DNA of 64,000 bases, taken from Pelobates cultripes. Its lineage: Eukaryota > Chordata > Amphibia > Anura > Pelobatidae. The DNA lies in assembly GCA_933207985.1 (NCBI GenBank), contig OW240913.1, positions 261,366,734-261,430,733 of the forward strand, written 5' to 3'. The position numbers were made by a program, and so were the translations under genes. How positions within the stretch are numbered: the first letter of the stretch is position 1; every line of letters starts with the position of its first letter. Positions 51,601 through 60,600 of this stretch are shown piece after piece. Below the pieces are notes generated by a model. The model was not told the DNA's origin. It did no database searches and saw nothing but the letters and a program-made list of their open reading frames with translations.

Positions 51601-54600
51601 TCGCAGATTGCTTTGACGGGCCTATGTCTCATTTTAGGGTATTATAGCAGTGTAACTGTTCAAATAACCCCACAATAGGCTTTCATTTGATAAAGCAGAC
51701 ACACCCCAGGGTATCCTTTATGGTGTATATTGTGTCTTAACTTGTCACCCTTTTTTCACCAAATTATGTCAATGTTTGTGGTGAGGGGAAAAAAAATAAA
51801 TTTTTACATATATGTTGCATTTTTGCTGAGTATTTCTTACACTTGATATGTACCACTGTCATAAAAAAAAAAAACTAATTATTCTAAGTTACGTTTTCTG
51901 AGTAAAACAATATGCCCAATGTATGACCTAGTCACTATTTTGTGAAGTTACAGTGCTGTAAAAGAGTTGTAACAAGTTCAGGTTTTTAAGTGTGAATTTT
52001 CATGGAGGGTTTTGATGCGTTCATGTCCCACTTTGGAACACTTGAGCAGGCTACATATTCCAGCTACACCATGAAGGCATACCATTTCTTAAAGAAGACA
52101 TCCCAGTTGTGATGAAAGCAACTTCGCCACTGGTTCTTGGAGGGGCATACTTGTCACCCCCCTACCCTGTGACTATGTCCCCTGTGATAAAACTTGGTTT
52201 AAATCACTGTTCGGGGCTTTTTGGATTTTTATGGCCATGGTTCGAACTTTCAAAGTGGCTCTTCAAACTCCTGAACAGTCAAAGTGGCCGCCATTCGACA
52301 TTCGAACACGTGGTGGTGGCCATCTTGTTCGCATGGACCAAAACCGCGAATAGGTTTCAGGGGGACTTAGCCACGAATGCCCTGGAACTCTTTTTGGCAA
52401 GAAAACTTGTGGTTCACGGTCTGTCCTCCAGCGGCACTTAGCCGCGATTCTATGGAACTGTTTTGGGTATGGGACCATGCCTGGGCAAAACTATGACTTC
52501 CATAAAATTTCTGAACCCCTGATCTGGTTGATTTTTGGATATGTTGTTCACACAGATCAGGGCTAGGATGTAACATTTATGGGGATATGTCACAGGGAGA
52601 GGACACAACCAGTCTATGTCCCCAGCAGCAGTGGTCAAAACAGGGAGTGGAGACGGTCAGTCTCATTCCTCAGCAGCAGTGCGTGTTAAAGGGAGGGGAG
52701 AAAACCGCTCTCACTCCCCAGCGGCGGAGTGATCAGGGCTATGGGGATATGTTGTGTTTTGGGGTACTTATGAGACTTTGTAAAAATGTGTGTTTTTCTG
52801 CCTGGAGATTCAGTATCTACCTCAATTATCTCACAGGCAGAGGGGAGTGATTGTATGCTTGTTATGGTAGTGTCGTACATTTAATTACTGTTTTTATTGG
52901 TTTTTTAACTTGTGTCACCCTTGTTGGGAAAGTTGCATGAAAGGCCAGTGTGGCTCCATTAAAATTGAGTTCTGAAAAAAAAAAAGAACTCTGTGTGCCA
53001 TAGAATTGTGTCAGAGATTTAATAACATGCAGCAGATATAGGCTGGTTGAAGATCAGAAGTCTTACATGTGGCATGAAATTGGAATTTGAAATTACCGTA
53101 TATACTTGAGTATAAGCCGAGTTTTTCAGCACATTTTTTGTAAAAAAAATTGACCCTCAGGGGTTAAAGAAAAATCAGATCACAGTAAAATGAAGTACCG
53201 GCCAATTGATCACTGCAGTCAGTGATCAATTGGCACGGAAGGGGTTAATTTTAATTTAAAGGGACACTATAGTCACCAGAAAAACTACAGCTTATTGAAT
53301 TTGTTCCGGTGAGTAGAATCATTACCTTCAGGCTTTTTTGCAGTAAACACTGACTTTACAGAGAAAATGCAGTGTTTTTAAATTACAGCCTAATGATAAC
53401 TTCACTAGCCACTCCTCAGATGGCTGTTAGAGATCCTTCCTGGGTCATGGCTGCCTAAAATGCATCCAAACATTCAGTGTCTCCATCCTCTGCATGCAGA
53501 CACTGAACTTTCCTCATAGAGATTCATTGATTCAATTCATCTCTATAAGGAGATGCTGATAGGCCAGGGCTGTGTTTGAATTGTGCTGGCTCTGCCCCTG
53601 ATCTGCCTCTTTGTCAGTCTCACCCAATCCCATGCGGAAGCATTGTGATTGGATCAGGCCACCACTTCTGCTGATGTCAGCAGGCAGTGGGCAGGTCTAA
53701 AGCAAACAGGCACAATGCAAGCAGCTCCATACTGGAAAACAAGTAAGATTTACTATATTTAGAGGACCAGGGTGGTCAGATGGTGGTTTTAACCCTATAG
53801 GGTCAGGAATACATGTTTGTGTTCCTGACCCTATAGTGCTCCTTTAAAATGGGTAAAGGGGGTGGGATTTTAAACTAACTTTATTTTTTCTACACAGGGA
53901 GAACATCACTGCTGATCTGTCTCCCTGCATTTCACACTGACTGCGGAAGAGCAGGGAGGCGGATTAGAAGTCCCTGCATCATATGTGCTCGCTCTGAAAG
54001 GCTGTCAGAGCGATCACAGCTGCAGGGACAGCGCGATCGGGCACTCCTGGTCTGACAGGAGGAGCGTTAATACAATGCAAATATAAACAAGGCACAGTAT
54101 CTTACATATAGTTCTGAATGCGTTAGTCTTTAAGGAATGTGGTCCTGTAATTAAAACAAAGAAAACAAACACTAGCACATTATTGTCTGAATATGAAAGT
54201 GAAAGTAAATAAAAATAGGTGTTAACACTCACAAATGTAGAGCCAGTGTTGGCTCAATCTATAAGCATTGTGGGATTATTCAGGGTCCCACTCCCTCTTC
54301 AGTATACTGTGGTATTAAACGATCATTGGTAGTATTCACCACTCCAGTGATTTTCAAAGTGCTTTATTTGCCAAACTCTTGTTTATTAGCAACTCTCTGC
54401 ACTCCAGTACTCCGTGACAAGTCAGCCTACTGCTTCCAACCTCCAAAGGAGAAACAAAGGGGGAGACTGGGGTTAACTTTAGCACATGACGGACCTGGTC
54501 CGTCATCCGGAGTTAAGTGATTCCCCAGGATGACGGACCGGGTCCATCATTCGTCATTAAGGGGTTAATGGGTGGCCAGTGATAGGCTGAAAGCATGAAC

Positions 54601-57600
54601 TTCCTCTTTCAGCCTATCACTATCTTAATATCTTCCTTACCAATGTTGTGGCTGGAACAGGATACAAAAGAGTTGAGCATACAGTGCCAAGAGAATAAGA
54701 AAAATAGTTTAACCCCGTAACGTAAGAGCTTTACACCCCATAGTGACTTTAGATGAAGTTGCTATGAGGGCTAGAGTGCTCCATTTAGGCCTTTACCAAA
54801 GGTGATGGCTTATAAGTACATTATGTTGTATGTTGTGATATTTGGATTATGTATTAACCACATATAGCTCATTTTACTTTGCATATAATGTTCAATTATA
54901 CTGTTGTTTGGACACTTTTTTTTATTTAACAATACTTTTTCCAGCAGAATACAGGTCAATTCCTTGCATTCCAAAGATTCAGTCTTTGATAGAAAAAGCC
55001 TGGAAGGAAGGGTTCGACCCTCAAGGTGCCTCTCATTTCAACGGCAGATTACAGGGCACAAAAGCTTGGATTGGTGCATGTGAGATATACTGCCTACTGA
55101 CCTCCCTGGAAATAAAGTAAGTTCTCTAAAGTTTATTATAGCAAAAACATTTTTTTAGAAATTATTTAAATTGCAATGTATTCCCCCTTCTTTAAATTGT
55201 GGGGTTTTACAAATGCTTTTTCTTTCTTCACTGGTCTGACAACACAGGATCAAGTTACTTTGGGGACATAAATATCATTTCAATAAAATGTAACAGGGTA
55301 ATCTTTTGCTTGGATAAAAAGTACTTTTCCCCTATTCTTTTACCTCCTTTAAACAAAATCTGATTTATTTTACTTCGTAATCAAATAATAAAGGATTGTA
55401 AAAGCAGTTTACAGAACTGGCATGGGTGTTCATTTTTTCTTGTGGTCTAAACCTACATTGTTTAAATCTCCATATACTTTAAAACGCTTCCCCTAAGCAG
55501 TTTGAGCTTGGGGAAGTCTCATGAGATGCACTTTGTTAGAGAATTCTCATTCTTTTTTATCTCTTTTTGATCTTTGCTGTTTTTGAACAGACTTCAGAGT
55601 CCCTGGTGTAGGAATGGATGTGAGGTGGCAAATACCTGGGAATTTGTGTTTGCCTTCATTTTAGGTGTCATGTCATACACTTTAGTGATTGAATCCTGGC
55701 ACACACTACTCCAAGCATGCAATCGACTTGGTTCTGGGGGGTGAAAAAAAAATCACTTTGTCTGCAGTAGACTGAAAATGAATGCTTACAAAATTCCCCC
55801 TTAACACCACCTACACACAACTCTAGTAGCAAAATCTGCCACAACCAAGGCAATTTGTGAATGGGTTGTATGGTATGGGTTGCTACATTGGAGAAACTGG
55901 GCTTAAGCTGCATCTCAGGATGAATCTACATAGACACTAAATAAAGAACCACGAGGAAAACTGATATTGTACCCCTGTTGGTCATCATTTCACCAAATCC
56001 AAAACCTCAGGATTAAAGTTCTTAAAGGGAATTTCAAAGACTCTTATGAACGAAAGACATTTTGAAATGAAAATGATCACACATTTCAACACCAGAAATG
56101 AAGGACTTAAAGGACCACTCTAGGCACCCAGACCACTTCAGCTTAATGAAGTGGTCTGGGTGCCAGGTCCCTCTAGGATTAACCATTTTTTTAAATAAAC
56201 ATAGCAGTTTCAAAGAAACTGCTATGTTTATAAAATGGGTTATTCCAGCCTCTAAAGCCTCTAGTGGCTGTCTCATTGACAGCCGCTAGAGATGTTTGCG
56301 TGCTTCTCACTGTGAAAATCACAGTGAGAAGACGCCAGCGTCCATCGGAAAGCATTATAAATGCTTTCCTATGAGACTGGCTGAATGCGCGCGCAGCTCC
56401 TGCCGCGCATGCGCATTCAGCCGAAGAGGAGGATCGGAGGCAGAGAGGAGGAGGAGAGCTCCCCGCCCGGCGCTGGAAAAAAGGTAAGATTTAACCCCTT
56501 CCTCTTCCCAGAGCCCGGCGGGAGGGCGGACACTGAGGGTGGGGGCACCCTCAGGGCACTATAGTGGTCCTTTATTGTCGACTCTAGGCTTTCTCATACA
56601 CTGCCAACACTTTATATAAGCACACATATTAATGTCTTGTATAGTTTTTTTTTCAGTATTCTCACTTCACCTTTATTGGGTCAATTTACATACATACATA
56701 TATGCAGCTATATGTTTGCATACCCTGCTCTGCTGTTTTTTGTTTGTTTGTTTGTTTTTTGTTTTTCTTTTCAATTAGCTTATTGACTCTCCTCTGTTTA
56801 TTTACTTTTTCTTACTATTCTCAGCCAACCTACACCTTTCACCTTCAGGCACATCTTCTGCTTCTTAGGACACTCCACTCAAACCACCTCCTTCCCCTTC
56901 TCTAACATCAGTTGTTTTAAAGGGATACCATAGTCACCAGAACAACTACAGCTTATTGAATTTGTTCTGGTGAGTAGAATCATTGCCTTCAGGCGTTTTG
57001 CTGTAAACACTGTCTTTTCAGAGAAAATGCAGTGCTTACATTACAGCCTAGTGATAACTTCACTGGCCACTCCTCAGATGGCTGTTAGAGATCCTTCCTG
57101 GGTCATGGCTGCCTAAAATGCATCCAAACATTCAGTGTCTCCTCCCTCTGCATGCAGACACTGAACTTTCCTCATAGAGATTCATTGATTTAATTCATCT
57201 CTATGCGGTGATGCTGATTGGCCAGGGCTGTGTTTGAATCTGCCCCTGATCTGCCACTTGTCAGTTACAGCCAATCCTGTGGGGAAGCATTGTGATTGGA
57301 TCAGGCTACCACTTCTGAAGATGTCAGCAGACTGCTTGTTTTTCTTTGAGGCAAACAGCATGCAGATCTACAGCTTCTGGTTGAATACAGTAAGATTTTG
57401 CTATATTTATATTTTATGAGGGGCCCAGGGGGGCTAGATGGTGGTTTTAACACTATAGGGTCAGGAATACATGTTTGTGTTCCTGACCCTATAGTGATCA
57501 TTTAAGTGTTCTCCTCTATCAGATTGATTTGTATTGCTTCAGACCTGAGGAAGAGAAGAAAACTCTCGAGGCTTGTCTTTGAACTTATTATATTAGTCCA

Positions 57601-57662
57601 ATAAAAAAAGGTATCATTGCATACTGCAATACTCTGATATTTTGTCATTATAAATATATATA

Positions 57663-57696
<34 letters not shown>

Positions 57697-60600
57697 ATAT
57701 ATTTTAAAAAATTGATCAATTGATTTACTTGCACAAAACAAACAAATTCTATGGTGAAATTAGACCATTGACCTCAAAGCCTTTACCCTATCTCCAGCGT
57801 CTAAACTGGCTCTGAGAAGGTATAGGGCAGAAGGTAGGCTTGACCATAGGAAACTTAGGGTGCCTACACCTGCCCTCTCCCTCTAACATTTTGGCTAATT
57901 TAAACAACAATCTTGTGGCGGGACCGCTGCCTGTTTGTGAATTGCTGTGTGCCATTTCTTGTGTTTTCCTCTATATTGTGCTGTATTCATGTGTTTTACC
58001 TGCTCCCCATTTGGGAGTCTCCATACGAAAGGGTTCTGTTCTCCTCCCGAACGGGGACCACCTCGATAGCCCATTTAGAATGTTTTTATAGAATGTTCAC
58101 ACCTCGCTAACGAGGTGTGAAAACCACAAACCGCAAAAGAAGCCTCGGCGCGTGCCGACCTTGGGTGGCGGCCCATTCGTTAAACGAACGCCATCCGGGG
58201 GAGGCATTCACAGATTATTTCCCACCTCGTTTGGCTCCTGAACGAGGATCTCCCTAGTGCTCCTTGGAGTGATCACACCAATCAATTAGAACGTTAGCAC
58301 CTTGCAACATCAGTGTGAAACTGCAAGGGAAGTAATTGAGTGCTTCCCTGGGTGGCCTCCGTTCGTACAGACAAACGCCAGCCAGGGGGAGCATTCGTGT
58401 CCAGAAAGGAGATGCTTCCCTTGCCTGGTTTCACCCAGGGACCCAGTGAAAGGAGATGGTGTAAAGTTTGACAGGGACAACTTTGTGCCTGGTTTCAAAG
58501 AAAGAATTTACTTTGCAAATTTTTTCCTGTGATCTGACACATAGCATATTCCTACAGAACCAAATGAATCATTCTAGTTCTGTTATCAGCCATACCACTA
58601 CACATCATATTTATGAACAACATTTCTACAGGAAAGAAAAAAAAAAAAAACATGATCGCTGGGCATGACACACATTACAATGGAAGGAAGGATTTTTGCC
58701 ACACTGACAAAAAATGACTGCTCCACCCATGGCGTGATATATCTCAGACCAAGATCCACCATTATGTGATGAATTCCTATCCATATGATCCACCCATGTC
58801 ATGACATCACATATGCTCCACCACTTTTCTATTCTTTTCATTATTAAAAAGGTTTATATATTGCAATTAAGTTAGCTAGTTGGAATAGTGGAGACTAGCT
58901 TTTCCTTGCTAAAGATTTTTTTTTACCAATCAAATCCAGAGGGAAAACAGAGCTGGAGAATTTTTTTCAGATAATTTTTTTTGCCTCCATTTAGATTTAA
59001 TTAGCAAAATGGAAAGTGGGACCCCAATCTGAAGTTAATTTTTGTAGTTATTTTTTACTATCCATATGTGTGAGTACTTCTCATTATTTAGATTTTGAAA
59101 GCGGCAATGGTTTTTATTTTTAATTTATTGTACACTACATTTACAAGGAAGAATAGAGTTTCACAGTCAATATCCCATTCTCTGGAAGAAAATAAGATTC
59201 TAATTCTCTGTGCATAGTCTGGGTTTAGCTTCAGGATTTTATTTAGCGTTTACTGACCTGTAATATTTTCAATGTATTATTTTGTTACAGGTGTCAGATA
59301 CTTGATTTCCATAAACCAAGCAGTCCATCAGGAACACACCCGCTCTTGTTTGAGTGGATTCAAAACTTCTACTCTTCTGGTGACTCATGCAGTAATGGGC
59401 GGGTGATATGTACTTCCAAACCTGCTATTTACCTTCAGCATCAAGGTACAACACTCTTCATCTCCTTCTCTTACTTGCATGCTCAGCTGTTGGTATAATT
59501 ATATGCAACATCGTTATATAATTGGTGAACATGCCTGACATTTAAAAGGGCACTCTAGTCACCGGAACAACTACAGCTTATTTTATTTGTTCTAGTGAGT
59601 ATAATCATTCCCTTCAGGTTTTTGGCAGTAAACACTGTATTTTCAGAAAAAAGGGCAGTGTTTACATTACAGCCTAGGGATACCTGAACTGAACCACTTC
59701 TCAGATGACCAGATGAGAGGATGCAGCCAGATCCAAACAGGCTGGGTGGTTATCCTAGGTTCTCCCCTGGAGTTGTGATATCAGGAGTTCCAGAGGGACT
59801 CCTTCAGATATCTGCTAGTGCCAACTAAACGTTTAGCACTAGCGGTGATTTCAGCAGGTGGTGAGGGGCAGACCTCAATTTACTCCTTGGAGGAAGTGAT
59901 CTCAGATCACTGCCTCCCAGCACATGCGAACGGGAATCCGGACTTGAATAGTGCAGCATGCAGAAGCCACTGTCCTTAACCTGAAAACCAGCCAAAAAGA
60001 CAGACAGACACACATATATATGCAGAAGAAACCTCCCCCACACACAAATAATAATAAAATAAACACACACAAACCCCAAGCAGCACCCACATATGCACAT
60101 AACACACACACACACACACTACCACAAGCTCGTATACAAACATATAACATGATCCGCTGCCCACATACATATGTATTACAGACAATATCACAGAATGTTC
60201 ATGCACAATACAAAACAGCATTTATATGCACAAATACAACCATAAAAAGCAACTGCACACCCATACATAACAAGCAGAATGCGGCAACTCGCTGAGGAAC
60301 GTCAATGTCCTTTTTTGGCACAGTGCTACTAAAAGGTTGCCTAACCCTTGTGTAGATACAAGCTACTTCTTATGTAGTTTGATTTCCCTCCTCTTTTAGA
60401 TTATTATTGGTATTTATATAGCGCCAAACTAATTCCGCAGCACTTTACAATATTATGAAGGGGTGGAAGTTTTACAATAAATTAGACTATTACACAGAGA
60501 CACGTGAACAATATGTAGATGAGGACCCTGCTCAAACGAGCTTACAATCTAGAGGAGGTGGGGTATAAAAACACAATAGTGTGACAGCCACCAAACAAGA

